Shown here: positions 32,616-41,254 of the stretch, piece after piece
Layout of the letters: each line of letters begins with the position of its first letter
How positions within the stretch are numbered: position 1 is the stretch's first letter
From: Lachnospiraceae bacterium UBA1712
GTDB lineage: Bacteria > Bacillota > Clostridia > Lachnospirales > Lachnospiraceae
Direction of reading: 5' to 3'
DNA: 46,796 bases
NCBI GenBank assembly: GCA_002317175.1
Contig: DCJA01000032.1
Location: forward strand, 1 to 46,796
The notes under the pieces: generated by a model
Seen by the model: the letters and a program-made list of their open reading frames with translations, nothing else
Told to the model about the DNA's origin: nothing
Databases searched by the model: none
Made by a program: the position numbers and the translations under genes

Positions 32616-33215
32616 ATGAACGTAAATGGAGTTACAGGTTCTGTCGCAGCTTACAGTGTCTATTCTTCTAACGCCAAGGCCGAAAAAGAAATAGATAAAA
32701 AGACTGATACCAGCGCAGAACAGGCAAATGACGGTGTTATTTACGAACCAAGCAAGGATGCTGAAACAACCAAAACCGCCAAGACTTACACAGCTAATAC
32801 AGAGCTAGTGAATAAGCTTAAAGCTGACGCTGAAGCACGTACAAGCCAGTTGAAGAGTCTTGTTGAGAAACTGATTACTGGCCAGGGTAATGCCATTGGG
32901 CAGTCAGATGATATCTGGAGTTTCTTAAGAACAGGCAATTTCACAGTTGATGCTGAGACAAAGGCTCAGGCTCAGGCAGATATTGCCGAGGATGGTTACT
33001 GGGGAGTTGAACAGACTTCTGAGCGTATTCTTGATTTTGCAAAGGCACTCAGTGGTGGTGATCCATCAAAGGCTGCAGAACTTAAGGATGCTTTCCTTAA
33101 AGGTTTTGAACAGGCTACAAAGACATGGGGTGGTGAACTTCCAGAGATTTCACAGAGAACCTACGACGCTACAGTTAAGAAATTTGATGACTGGGCAGCA
33201 GGCGTGACAGAATAA
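32616..33215 (+). CDS. Conserved protein of unknown function, possible flagellar regulon member
   Basis: A 199-residue acidic protein with no signal peptide or membrane segment. Residues 1-65 are low-complexity and Thr/Ala/Lys/Glu-rich, starting MNVNGVTGSVAAYSVYSS, which is the disordered start often seen in exported flagellar-type proteins. From about residue 70 a helical domain follows, with EDGYWGVEQTSERILDFAKAL, a conserved-looking GGDPSKAAEL and GGELPEISQRTYDATVKKF near the end. I recognise this helical domain as recurrent in motile bacteria but cannot name it reliably. AAGGAGG precedes the ATG. A sigma-28-like promoter and a terminator isolate it as its own unit. Confidence 0.8.
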   Translation: MNVNGVTGSVAAYSVYSSNAKAEKEIDKKTDTSAEQANDGVIYEPSKDAETTKTAKTYTANTELVNKLKADAEARTSQLKSLVEKLITGQGNAIGQSDDIWSFLRTGNFTVDAETKAQAQADIAEDGYWGVEQTSERILDFAKALSGGDPSKAAELKDAFLKGFEQATKTWGGELPEISQRTYDATVKKFDDWAAGVTE

Positions 33216-33228
33216 CAAACAAATATTA

Positions 33229-33277
33229 AAAGATGCTTTTGTGAGACAAAATCTACACCCACAAAAGCATCTTTTTT
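33229..33277. terminator. Bidirectional terminator between the sigma-28-linked gene and pyrD
   Basis: Arms AAAGATGCTTTTGTG and CACAAAAGCATCTTT with a 16-base loop and T runs on both strands. It can serve the plus-strand gene and the pyr operon. Confidence 0.85.
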
Positions 33278-33307
33278 ATTGCTCTAATATCAGAATCTTG
33301 GTTTGTA

Positions 33308-34213
33308 TTAATCTACACAACCTATAATCTCATTAATATCCTCTATTTTGTTCTTAATCATAAATGCTTCTATTCCATCTACGATTTCCTCTGTAAGATA
33401 AGGATTAACAAAGTTCATAGCTCCAGCTGCAACTGCTGTTGCACCGGCCATCATAAACTCAATTGCATCCTCAGCACAGCTTATACCGCCCATACCAATA
33501 ATAGGTATCTTAACTGCATGAGCACACTGGTATACCATACGTACTGCAATAGGCTTGATTGCAGGGCCTGACATACCACCAGTCTTATTTGCCAAAGCAA
33601 ATGCTCTTCTGTTGATATCAATCTTCATACCTGTAAGAGTATTAATAAGGGAAATAGCATCTGCACCAGCTGCCTCAGCTGCTTTAGCCATCTCAGTGAT
33701 ATCTGTTACATTAGGACTAAGCTTCATAATAACTGGTTTTTTAGCAACATCCTTAATTTTCTTTGTTATATCAAATACAGACTCTGCCTTCTGGCCAAAT
33801 GCTATAGCACCCTCTTTAACATTAGGGCATGAGATATTTATCTCCATCATATCTATATCTGTATCATTTAGCCTCTCAACAACATCCAGATAATCCTGAA
33901 CCGACTTTCCACAGACATTAACAATAACATTGGTATCATAATCTCTTAAAAAAGCCAAATCTCTTTCTATGAATACATCAATACCAGGATTCTGCAATCC
34001 TATTGCATTGAGCATACCACCATATACCTCAGTTACTCTTGGAGTTGGATTACCTGGCCATGGTACATTAGCTACACCTTTTGTAACTACTCCGCCAAGC
34101 TTATTCAAATCAACAAATTCACCATATTCCATTCCCGAACCAAAGGTTCCTGATGCAGTAACAACAGGGTTCTTGAATTCTACTCCAGCAATACTAATCT
34201 TCTGACTTGCCAT
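33308..34213 (-). CDS. pyrD: Dihydroorotate dehydrogenase B, catalytic subunit
   Basis: The 301-residue FMN enzyme has FKNPVVTASGTFGSGMEY, NAIGLQNPGID, then MEINISCPNVKEG where the Cys is the class 1B catalytic base, VMKLSPNVTDI, and GGISCAEDAIEFMMAGATAV for FMN phosphate binding. It oxidises dihydroorotate to orotate in pyrimidine synthesis, passing electrons through PyrK to NAD. Its ATG overlaps the pyrK stop as TAATG, so the two are translationally coupled. It ends the pyrC-pyrK-pyrD unit. Confidence 0.95.
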   Translation of the reverse strand: MASQKISIAGVEFKNPVVTASGTFGSGMEYGEFVDLNKLGGVVTKGVANVPWPGNPTPRVTEVYGGMLNAIGLQNPGIDVFIERDLAFLRDYDTNVIVNVCGKSVQDYLDVVERLNDTDIDMMEINISCPNVKEGAIAFGQKAESVFDITKKIKDVAKKPVIMKLSPNVTDITEMAKAAEAAGADAISLINTLTGMKIDINRRAFALANKTGGMSGPAIKPIAVRMVYQCAHAVKIPIIGMGGISCAEDAIEFMMAGATAVAAGAMNFVNPYLTEEIVDGIEAFMIKNKIEDINEIIGCVD

Positions 34214-35013
34214 TATATCTCAACCTCCCTACTATCAAATACTGGTCCATCTGTACAGATTCTTGCATTGTTAACATGACTGTGATGATCCACATTCTTT
34301 GTCTTGCATACGCATCCAAGACAGGCTCCTACGCCACATGCCATTCTTTCCTCCAGCGAAATATAAGCAGGAATATTCTTAGCTTCTGCCCAGTTTTTAA
34401 TTCCACGAAGCATAGGCATTGGGCCACAACTGTAGATAAGATCAGGAGAAATATCATTGGCGTTGAGAGCATCAATAACCGTGCCTTTTGTTCCAAGGCT
34501 GCCATCGTCAGTTGCAATTACTACCTTGGCATACTGCTGAAGTTCCTCAAGTAAAAATGTACCAGCGTCTCTGTATCCTATTACCGCAGTTACCTGCTTT
34601 GCAATTGGAGCTTCCTCTCCACCTTTTCCACTAAGTACCTTTGCCAGCTCAACAATTGGTGGAACACCTATTCCGCCGCCCATAAGAACTGCATGCTTAC
34701 CCTGAGCTTCTTCCACAGGGAATCCATTACCCAGTACACCCAGAAGCTGAAGTCTTCTTCCTGCGTGAAGATGAGAAAATTCTTTTGTTCCCTTTCCAAC
34801 CACTCTGTATACCAGTCTTAGGGCTGTCTTGTCATCACTAACCTCACATATACTGATTGGTCTTGGCAGTATAGCAGACTTGTCATTGGTAAATACTCCA
34901 ACAAACTGGCCTGGCTTTGCATCCTTTGCAAGCTCCGTTTCAATCCAGAGACTGTATATATCCATTGCGATTTCTTCACTACGGATAACGAATCCAGCTA
35001 CTTTCTTTTTCAT
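34213..35013 (-). CDS. pyrK: Dihydroorotate dehydrogenase B, electron transfer subunit
   Basis: A 266-residue iron-sulfur flavoprotein. An N-terminal FAD-binding barrel contains LPRPISICEVSD and YRVVGKGTKEFSHL; a NAD domain holds LMGGGIGVPPIVELAK and IYSCGPMPML; and the C-terminal ligand set ERMACGVGACLGCVC plus ICTDGPVF gives C-X4-C-X2-C-Xn-C for a [2Fe-2S] cluster. It carries electrons from PyrD to NAD. It overlaps pyrD by one base and is preceded by pyrC. Confidence 0.95.
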   Translation of the reverse strand: MKKKVAGFVIRSEEIAMDIYSLWIETELAKDAKPGQFVGVFTNDKSAILPRPISICEVSDDKTALRLVYRVVGKGTKEFSHLHAGRRLQLLGVLGNGFPVEEAQGKHAVLMGGGIGVPPIVELAKVLSGKGGEEAPIAKQVTAVIGYRDAGTFLLEELQQYAKVVIATDDGSLGTKGTVIDALNANDISPDLIYSCGPMPMLRGIKNWAEAKNIPAYISLEERMACGVGACLGCVCKTKNVDHHSHVNNARICTDGPVFDSREVEI

Positions 35014-35048
35014 ATCCTGTAATCCTTTCCTGTTTAAGGTCTTTTTAT

Positions 35049-36323
35049 CTATTCACGGTAAATGATCTTGCCATCGCAGATTGTCATCACAACCTTACCA
35101 CTAAAGCTATGTCCTAAAAATGGACTGTTCTGAGACTTTGAAAGAGATTTTTCATACAAATACTCTTGCTTATCATTAAATATAACTATGTCCGCTATCT
35201 CATTCTTCGCTATCTTTCCTGCCCTGATTCCATACAGCTTTGCAGGATTAAGACTCATCTTCTCGAAAAGCTTTGTCCAGGCTATGCCATTGTCCTTTGC
35301 AAGAACATCATTTGCTACTAATATAGCAGTCTCAAGACCAAGTATTCCGCTTGGTGCATCTGTAATGGCTTTTGCCTTCTCATCTGCTGCATGAGGCGCG
35401 TGGTCCGTTGCAATAAAATCTATTGTATCATCCCTGATAGCTTCAATGATGGCCTGTCTGTCTTCTTCAGTTCTTAGCGGAGGATTCATCTTGGCCAGGG
35501 TGCCATGCTTAATGGTAGCCTCCTCTGTAAGTGCTATATGATGAGGTGTAGCTTCTGCAAAAATAAGCTGCTCACCAACCGTATTCTTTTTGGCCTCTCT
35601 GATAATATCAATTGCCTCTTTCGAAGAAATGTGCTGAATATTAATTTTGGCTCCGATCTCCATGGCAAGCTTAACATCTCGGGCTACCATATCTATTTCA
35701 GCCTGTCTGTCACTTCCACCAATTCCAAAGTAATCAGAGGCTTTTCCTCTGTTCACTCCATTATTGTTGATATATTGGGGATTTTCTTCATGAAAGCTGA
35801 GAACTGAATCTGTCTGCTTGGCAAGCTTCATAGCCTCTACAACCAGCTGCTCATCCAGCATTGGAATACCATCATCTGTAAATCCAATCGCACCAGCCTC
35901 TTTAAGCTCGACAAAATCTGTAAGTTTTTTTCCTGCCAGTCCCTCAGTAACATTAGCACAGCTATACACATGTATATCTGTCTCCTCACCCTTGCCCAAT
36001 ACATACTTAAGTGTGTCGACATTATCTACTGCCGGTTTTGTGTTCGCCATCAGAATAACAGAAGTAACTCCGCCTGCTGCAGCTGCTTTCGCACCGCTAA
36101 TAATATCTTCTTTATGGGTAAATCCTGGATCTCGGAAGTGAACATGGATATCCACCAGTCCCGGACCAACTATACAGCCCTCACAGTCAATCAGCTCATA
36201 TTTATCTTCTACCGCAATATTGTCCGCTATATCTATTATCTTTGTATCATCGATCAATACATCCGCTATCTGATCCATACCAGAATCAGGATCAATGACT
36301 CTTCCGCGTTTAAGTAATATCAT
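35049..36323 (-). CDS. pyrC: Dihydroorotase
   Basis: A 424-residue amidohydrolase of the class I type. Metal ligands are in VDIHVHFRDPGFTHKED near residue 59, the carboxylated-lysine-type centre lies further on, QHISSKEAI gives a His ligand, and IATDHAPHA gives the catalytic Asp. It closes carbamoyl-aspartate to dihydroorotate. The frame opens at a GTG, but ATG 36323 has AAGG eight bases before it and is preferred. It is the first gene of pyrC-pyrK-pyrD, behind a good promoter flanked by an inverted repeat. Confidence 0.93.
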   Translation of the reverse strand: MILLKRGRVIDPDSGMDQIADVLIDDTKIIDIADNIAVEDKYELIDCEGCIVGPGLVDIHVHFRDPGFTHKEDIISGAKAAAAGGVTSVILMANTKPAVDNVDTLKYVLGKGEETDIHVYSCANVTEGLAGKKLTDFVELKEAGAIGFTDDGIPMLDEQLVVEAMKLAKQTDSVLSFHEENPQYINNNGVNRGKASDYFGIGGSDRQAEIDMVARDVKLAMEIGAKINIQHISSKEAIDIIREAKKNTVGEQLIFAEATPHHIALTEEATIKHGTLAKMNPPLRTEEDRQAIIEAIRDDTIDFIATDHAPHAADEKAKAITDAPSGILGLETAILVANDVLAKDNGIAWTKLFEKMSLNPAKLYGIRAGKIAKNEIADIVIFNDKQEYLYEKSLSKSQNSPFLGHSFSGKVVMTICDGKIIYRE

Positions 36324-36357
36324 ATCTAACACCTTTTACTATTTGCTTATCATTTCT

Positions 36358-36397
36358 CAAGATATCGTGTCAATTATACTACAGCCACAATATCTTG
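36358..36397. promoter_or_regulatory. Inverted repeat around the pyr promoter
   Basis: CAAGATAT (36358-36365) and ATATCTTG (36390-36397) are perfect eight-base inverts, 32 bases from arm to arm (about three helical turns). They flank the -10 and touch the -35 and predicted start. No PyrR-type attenuator was seen. Confidence 0.5.
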
Positions 36398-36401
36398 TCA
36401 C
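36373..36401 (-). promoter_or_regulatory. Promoter of pyrC-pyrK-pyrD
   Basis: On the minus strand GTGACA (36396-36401) and TATAAT (36373-36378) are spaced by exactly 17 bases. The start would fall near 36366, about 43 bases before the pyrC ATG. Confidence 0.75.
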
Positions 36402-36463
36402 TTAATTGCACATGAGATATAATGGTAGAAATTGTTCAGACTATATCAGTTGTGGAGATAATA

Positions 36464-37198
36464 ATGCTTAAGACTATATTTATTTTTCTCGTAGTAATAA
36501 TAGTCCTTATCCTTTCGTCACTTTTATTGCTTGTTGAATGGATAATCGGGCTATTCAATAAAGGCTTAAAGGATCGTGGATCACTTAGGATTGTACAGGG
36601 ACTATTCAAGGCTCTTCTGTTTATATCAGGTACCAGGGTTACAATTATTGGTAAGGAAAACCTTCCTACAGACAGAAGTGTTCTTTATGTCTGCAATCAT
36701 AAAAGCTTCTTTGATATCCTGATTAATTATGCCAATATGCCCGGATTGACTGGTTTCATTTCCAAGATGGAGATTTCAAAGGTGCCTATACTTCGCATCT
36801 GGATGAAAAATGTCAAATGTCTGTTTATGGACAGAGATGATCTGAAGCAAAGCCTTAAGGTTATTCTCTCAGCCATAGACTATATCAAAGAAGGTATCAG
36901 CATATTCATTTTCCCTGAAGGAACAAGGTGTAAAGAGGATGATGATTTTCTTCCTTTCAAGGCTGGAAGCTTTAAAATAGCTACAAAGAGTGGATGTGAT
37001 GTAATTCCGGTCGCTATCAACAATTCTTCTTCAGCATTTGAAAAGCAGTTTCCATGGATTAAAAAAGCTCATGTCATAGTGGAATATGGTGAACCTATAG
37101 TAGTAAAAGACATGGATAAGGAACAAATCAAAGGTCTTCCAGAGCTTGCTCAGAACAAGGTTATGGAGATGTACGAAAAGAATAAAGCCCTTGTCTAA
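36464..37198 (+). CDS. plsC: 1-acyl-sn-glycerol-3-phosphate acyltransferase
   Basis: A 244-residue membrane-bound acyltransferase. An N-terminal membrane segment (IFIFLVVIIVLILSSLLLLV) leads to the catalytic NHKSFFD (H-X4-D) and the FPEGTRCK motif (acyl-acceptor binding), with PVAINNSS further on. It adds the second acyl chain to make phosphatidic acid. The ORF opens at 36422, but GGAG six bases before ATG 36464 and the hydrophobic start decide for the latter. It is a single-gene unit, divergent from pyrC and followed by a terminator. Confidence 0.9.
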   Translation: MLKTIFIFLVVIIVLILSSLLLLVEWIIGLFNKGLKDRGSLRIVQGLFKALLFISGTRVTIIGKENLPTDRSVLYVCNHKSFFDILINYANMPGLTGFISKMEISKVPILRIWMKNVKCLFMDRDDLKQSLKVILSAIDYIKEGISIFIFPEGTRCKEDDDFLPFKAGSFKIATKSGCDVIPVAINNSSSAFEKQFPWIKKAHVIVEYGEPIVVKDMDKEQIKGLPELAQNKVMEMYEKNKALV

Positions 37199-37226
37199 TA
37201 ACATTTCATTATAGCAAAGATTAATT

Positions 37227-37262
37227 AACCCGCATTAACAATCAAAGTTAATGCGGGTTTTA
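37227..37262 (+). terminator. Terminator after plsC
   Basis: Perfect arms AACCCGCATTAAC and GTTAATGCGGGTT with a seven-base loop, followed by a T run on the plus strand. It may also work weakly for the LysR gene on the minus strand. Confidence 0.85.
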
Positions 37263-37267
37263 TTATG

Positions 37268-38170
37268 CTATACTTCTTTACCTATAATATTCAAAAACTT
37301 TTCTACAGCAGGATTGTTGGTATTCCTATCCCAGCTCACTTCCATATCAACAGTTTCTGCGGTTTTATCAGCCTTAATCATCGGTATTATCCTTATGTTC
37401 TTTTCGTTTTGATAAAGTTTTGTGATGTATTCTGGTAAAATGCTTATTCCCATGCCTACCGACACCATAAGAATCAGTGTTTCCTGATCACCTTCAACCT
37501 CTACGACCTTTGGTATATAACCGCCTCTTTCATATATCAGAATAAGTTCTTCCATCTGATCCCTTGATCTGGCCCTTGGCTGCATTATGATGAAGTTTTC
37601 ATCTTTCAGATCCGTGTAATTCAATGCATCACTTCCACTTAACTGGTGTCCCTCATTGACAACCGCCATAACCGGATAGCTGGTAACATACTGGTAACTT
37701 ATATTATTCTGGCCTCGCTTGCTTGGTGCCACAGCAAATACAAGATCACATTTGCCCTGCTCCAGCATTCCCTGTAAAACACTCATATTATTTCTCATAA
37801 GTTTTACCTTAATATTCGGATATGCCAACCTGAAATTTCGTAATATATCCGCAAAATCGCTCTGTCCATATCCATTGATATATCCTATAGTTATCTCACC
37901 TGTCTCTCCTTCAGATGCCATCCTTGCCAGACGCATCGCTTCATCGCTACGGCTTAAGATTACTCTTGCTTCATTGAGATAAACCTTTCCTGCTGTTGTA
38001 AGCTCTACATGATGCTTATCCCTTATAAACAAAGGTACACCTACATTCTTCTCCAGAGCTCTGATCTGCTGTGTCATTGCGGTCTGAGATATATAGCACT
38101 TCTGAGCAGCCTTAGTAAAACTGAGTAACTCCGCCACCGTCACGAAATATTCCAACTGATTCAGGTTCAT
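37268..38170 (-). CDS. LysR-family transcriptional regulator
   Basis: A 300-residue LTTR. The winged helix-turn-helix is at residues 1-60 (MNLNQLEYFVTVAELLSFTK, then AAQKCYISQTAMTQQIRALE) and the effector domain follows from about residue 90, starting GEITIGYINGY. The ORF opens at 38206, but the canonical start MNLNQLEYF at 38170 follows GGAGG. It is divergent from trpB2 with 200 bases between, where an ATAA-N7-TTAT box stands. This LTTR probably controls trpB2 and perhaps itself; the coinducer is unknown. Confidence 0.9.
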   Translation of the reverse strand: MNLNQLEYFVTVAELLSFTKAAQKCYISQTAMTQQIRALEKNVGVPLFIRDKHHVELTTAGKVYLNEARVILSRSDEAMRLARMASEGETGEITIGYINGYGQSDFADILRNFRLAYPNIKVKLMRNNMSVLQGMLEQGKCDLVFAVAPSKRGQNNISYQYVTSYPVMAVVNEGHQLSGSDALNYTDLKDENFIIMQPRARSRDQMEELILIYERGGYIPKVVEVEGDQETLILMVSVGMGISILPEYITKLYQNEKNIRIIPMIKADKTAETVDMEVSWDRNTNNPAVEKFLNIIGKEV

Positions 38171-38262
38171 ATATTCAGATTCCTCCCAAAAATCTGTTAA
38201 ACACAATACTACTCCAAAGATTAGTAAATGATAAAAACAGTATCATCGTTTTCTCTTGCTTT

Positions 38263-38283
38263 GTAATAATATAAACTTATTAC
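38263..38283. promoter_or_regulatory. LysR-type box between the LysR gene and trpB2
   Basis: GTAATAA and TTATTAC are perfect seven-base inverts seven bases apart, with core ATAA-N7-TTAT, the pattern bound by LTTRs such as CcpC. It lies about 20 bases upstream of the trpB2 -35. Confidence 0.65.
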
Positions 38284-38301
38284 ACATTTGGATTTTATCA
38301 T

Positions 38302-38331
38302 TTTACAGTAGATATTATCAATATTTATAAT
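38302..38331 (+). promoter_or_regulatory. Promoter of trpB2
   Basis: TTTACA (38302-38307) and TATAAT (38326-38331) are 18 bases apart. The transcript would start near 38338, about 33 bases before the ATG. Confidence 0.65.
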
Positions 38332-38370
38332 AGTGCTTATAACAAAAACTTTTATTTGAAAGGAGCTATT

Positions 38371-39756
38371 ATGAGCGAAAAAACTATTCCATCCAAAATA
38401 TACCTGTCAGAAGATGAGATTCCTAAGCAGTGGTACAATCTCAGAGCTGATATGAAGAATAAACCTGCACCACTTTTAAATCCTGGTACATTACAGCCAC
38501 TTAAGGCAGAAGAACTGACACCAATCTTCTGTGATGAACTGGTTGCACAGGAATTAGATGACAATACAGCATACATTGATATACCTGAAGAGATAAGGGA
38601 GTATTACAAGACCTTCCGTCCTTCTCCTACAATGCGTGCTTACAACCTTGAGAAAGCTCTTGGCACACCTGCTAAGATTTATTATAAGTTCGAGGGTAAT
38701 AATACCTCTGGAAGCCACAAGCTGAATTCAGCTCTGGCTCAGGCATATTACGCTAAGAAACAGGGTCTTAAGGGTGTTACTACAGAGACTGGCGCAGGTC
38801 AGTGGGGAACCGCTCTTTCTATGGCTTGTTCATACTTTGATCTTGACTGTAAGGTATATATGGTTAAGGTTTCATATGAACAGAAGCCTTTCAGACGTGA
38901 AGTAATGAGAACATATGGTGCTTCAGTTACTCCTTCACCTTCTATGGATACAGAAGTTGGACGTAAGATTCTTGAGAATCATCCAGGTACAAACGGAAGT
39001 CTTGGATGCGCTATCTCTGAAGCAGTAGAAGTTGCAACAAAGAATGAAGGTTACAGATATGTATTAGGTAGTGTATTAAACCAGGTACTCCTTCACCAGT
39101 CAGTTATCGGTATTGAAGCTAAGGCTGCACTTGATAAATATGGTGTTAAGCCAGATATTATTATCGGTTGTGCAGGTGGTGGTTCTAACCTTGGAGGACT
39201 TATTGCTCCATTCATGGGTGAGAAGTTAAGAGGTGAGGCTGATTACAGAATCATCGCAGTTGAGCCAGCTTCATGTCCAAGTTTCACAAGAGGTAAATTT
39301 GCATATGACTTCTGTGACACTGGTATGATTTGCCCACTTGCAAAGATGTATACACTTGGAAGCAACTTTATGCCATCTCCTAACCATGCTGGTGGTCTTA
39401 GATTCCACGGAATGAGTACTGTTCTTTCTCAGCTATATCATGATGGCTATATGGAAGCAAGAGCAGTTGAACAGACATCCGTATTCGAAGCAGCTGAGAA
39501 ATTTGCCAGAACAGAGGGTATCCTTCCAGCACCTGAAAGCTCACATGCTATCCGTGCTGCAATTGATGAAGCTCTTAAGTGCAAGGAAACTGGCGAAGAA
39601 AAGACTATCCTCTTTGGACTTACTGGAACTGGTTACTTCGATATGTATGCATACGAAGCTTACCATGATGGAACTATGACAGATTACATTCCAACAGATG
39701 ATGATCTTGCAAAGGGATTTGCTGGTATTCCAAAATTCCCTGGAAATGATATCTAA
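38371..39756 (+). CDS. TrpB2-type tryptophan synthase beta-like protein
   Basis: A 461-residue PLP enzyme of the TrpB2 branch, longer than TrpB1. The PLP lysine is K117 in GSHKLNSA, the catalytic Glu is E139 in ETGAGQWG, and a glycine loop GCAGGGSNLGG binds the PLP phosphate. TrpB2 proteins make tryptophan from indole and serine (or phosphoserine) without a TrpA partner. No trpA or other trp gene is near, so it probably salvages indole. ATG 38371 follows AAAGGAG; the TTG start at 38356 is rejected. Single-gene unit with a terminator, and a divergent LysR neighbour. Confidence 0.93.
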   Translation: MSEKTIPSKIYLSEDEIPKQWYNLRADMKNKPAPLLNPGTLQPLKAEELTPIFCDELVAQELDDNTAYIDIPEEIREYYKTFRPSPTMRAYNLEKALGTPAKIYYKFEGNNTSGSHKLNSALAQAYYAKKQGLKGVTTETGAGQWGTALSMACSYFDLDCKVYMVKVSYEQKPFRREVMRTYGASVTPSPSMDTEVGRKILENHPGTNGSLGCAISEAVEVATKNEGYRYVLGSVLNQVLLHQSVIGIEAKAALDKYGVKPDIIIGCAGGGSNLGGLIAPFMGEKLRGEADYRIIAVEPASCPSFTRGKFAYDFCDTGMICPLAKMYTLGSNFMPSPNHAGGLRFHGMSTVLSQLYHDGYMEARAVEQTSVFEAAEKFARTEGILPAPESSHAIRAAIDEALKCKETGEEKTILFGLTGTGYFDMYAYEAYHDGTMTDYIPTDDDLAKGFAGIPKFPGNDI

Positions 39757-39817
39757 AAAGTATCATTCAGCCATTATATGTTGCAAATATTAAAACAACT
39801 ATATAGCTTATAACATC

Positions 39818-39847
39818 AAAAAGCTCAGGTCTTTGACCTGAGCTTTT
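39818..39847. terminator. Bidirectional terminator between trpB2 and murF
   Basis: Arms AAAAGCTCAGGTC and GACCTGAGCTTTT with a three-base loop and flanking T runs on either strand serve both converging genes. Confidence 0.88.
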
Positions 39848-39852
39848 GTATG

Positions 39853-41241
39853 TTACATATCTTTTATAACTTTTACTATCTCATCAAATGCCATTCCATG
39901 GGAGGCCTTAATGAGAATGCTGTCACCTTCACATAGTATTGATGACAGTCTGTCAATTAACTCTTTCTTGGTTTTGAAATAGCATATCTCCTGCATTTCA
40001 CACAGAAGTTCTGACATTGCAGCTTCGTACATTGCTTTTGAATTCTCGCCAACCGCCAGAATCACTTCAATTCCACTATTTGCTGCATATCTGCCAACCT
40101 CTCTGTGGATTGCTTCTGACGAGTCACCAAGTTCAAACATATCCCCAAGGATGGCAACCTTTCTGCCCTCCATAGTTTTCAGAAGATCAATAGCAGCCTT
40201 CATTGATATCTTGCTGGCATTGTAGCAATCGTCAATAATTGTATATTTAGCTGTAGTAATAATATTACTTCTTCCTGCTACAACAGCCACGCTCTCTATT
40301 CCAGCTTTGATCTGCTCATCCGTAAGCCCATACAGCTTTCCTGCAAGTGCTGCAGCTACAGCATTCTGAACCATATGTCTGCCTGGTAGCGGAACATAGA
40401 CCTCAATCCTGCTCTCAGCGACGCATATAGTTGCAAATGATCCCTCCGCTTTATTCGGCTTAACATTCACAGCAAAGCTATCCTGATCCAGCTTGCCAAA
40501 TCTGTATGGTCTCTGACCATTAACCTCAGCTATTGTATCGAGTTTATCATCTTCACCATTTAGAATGACTATTCCATCTTCTTTAAGATGCTCAAAACAT
40601 TCTGACTTAGCTTTTAGTACTCCATCCCTATCCTTAAGTGACTCAAGATGACATTCACCAACATTGGTAAATATAATCATATCTGGCTTAACAAGTTCTG
40701 AAAGACGTCGCATCTCACCAAACTCGCTTATCCCCATCTCAAGGACTGCCAGTTCAACATCACCTGTGATTCGAAGTATCTCTAACGATAGTCCCAGTAG
40801 ATTATTATGATTGCCTTCTCCCTTCAGAATCCTGAAGCCTTGTCCCAATACTCCTGCAACAATCTCCTTGGTACTTGTCTTTCCAACACTTCCTACTATT
40901 CCTACCGTCTTTATATTAAGCGTACTTCTATAGTACTCTGCAAGTTTTACCAAAGCATCAAGACTATTTTCAACCTTTATGCAGGGACCTGACAATACTT
41001 CCGGAACGTTCTCACAAATAACTGCCAGTGCACCATTTTCAAATGCGTTAGCTATATACTTATGACCATCGGTCTTCTCACCTTTACAAGCAACAAATAT
41101 ATATCCTGGCTTAACCAGTTGTGATCCCAGGACTACACCCTCAAGGTTAGTATCAAGTACTTTATCCCTATCAGTTTCATCTGGAGTATGCAATTCTCCG
41201 CCAACAGCCTCTATCGCATTAATTAATTTTAAATTTAACAT
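39853..41241 (-). CDS. murF: UDP-N-acetylmuramoyl-tripeptide--D-alanyl-D-alanine ligase
   Basis: A 462-residue Mur ligase. The N-terminal domain starts LKLINAIEAVGGEL; the central ATP domain has GSVGKTSTKE (P-loop) and KGEGNHNNLLG; the C-terminal domain has DDCYNASKISM and ILGDMFELGDSS. It adds D-Ala-D-Ala to the muramyl tripeptide. GGAG is seven bases before the ATG. It is 13 bases after ddl, which makes its substrate, so the two form one unit, as often found. It ends at the terminator shared with trpB2. Confidence 0.95.
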   Translation of the reverse strand: MLNLKLINAIEAVGGELHTPDETDRDKVLDTNLEGVVLGSQLVKPGYIFVACKGEKTDGHKYIANAFENGALAVICENVPEVLSGPCIKVENSLDALVKLAEYYRSTLNIKTVGIVGSVGKTSTKEIVAGVLGQGFRILKGEGNHNNLLGLSLEILRITGDVELAVLEMGISEFGEMRRLSELVKPDMIIFTNVGECHLESLKDRDGVLKAKSECFEHLKEDGIVILNGEDDKLDTIAEVNGQRPYRFGKLDQDSFAVNVKPNKAEGSFATICVAESRIEVYVPLPGRHMVQNAVAAALAGKLYGLTDEQIKAGIESVAVVAGRSNIITTAKYTIIDDCYNASKISMKAAIDLLKTMEGRKVAILGDMFELGDSSEAIHREVGRYAANSGIEVILAVGENSKAMYEAAMSELLCEMQEICYFKTKKELIDRLSSILCEGDSILIKASHGMAFDEIVKVIKDM

Positions 41242-41254
41242 TTGTATTCTCCAA

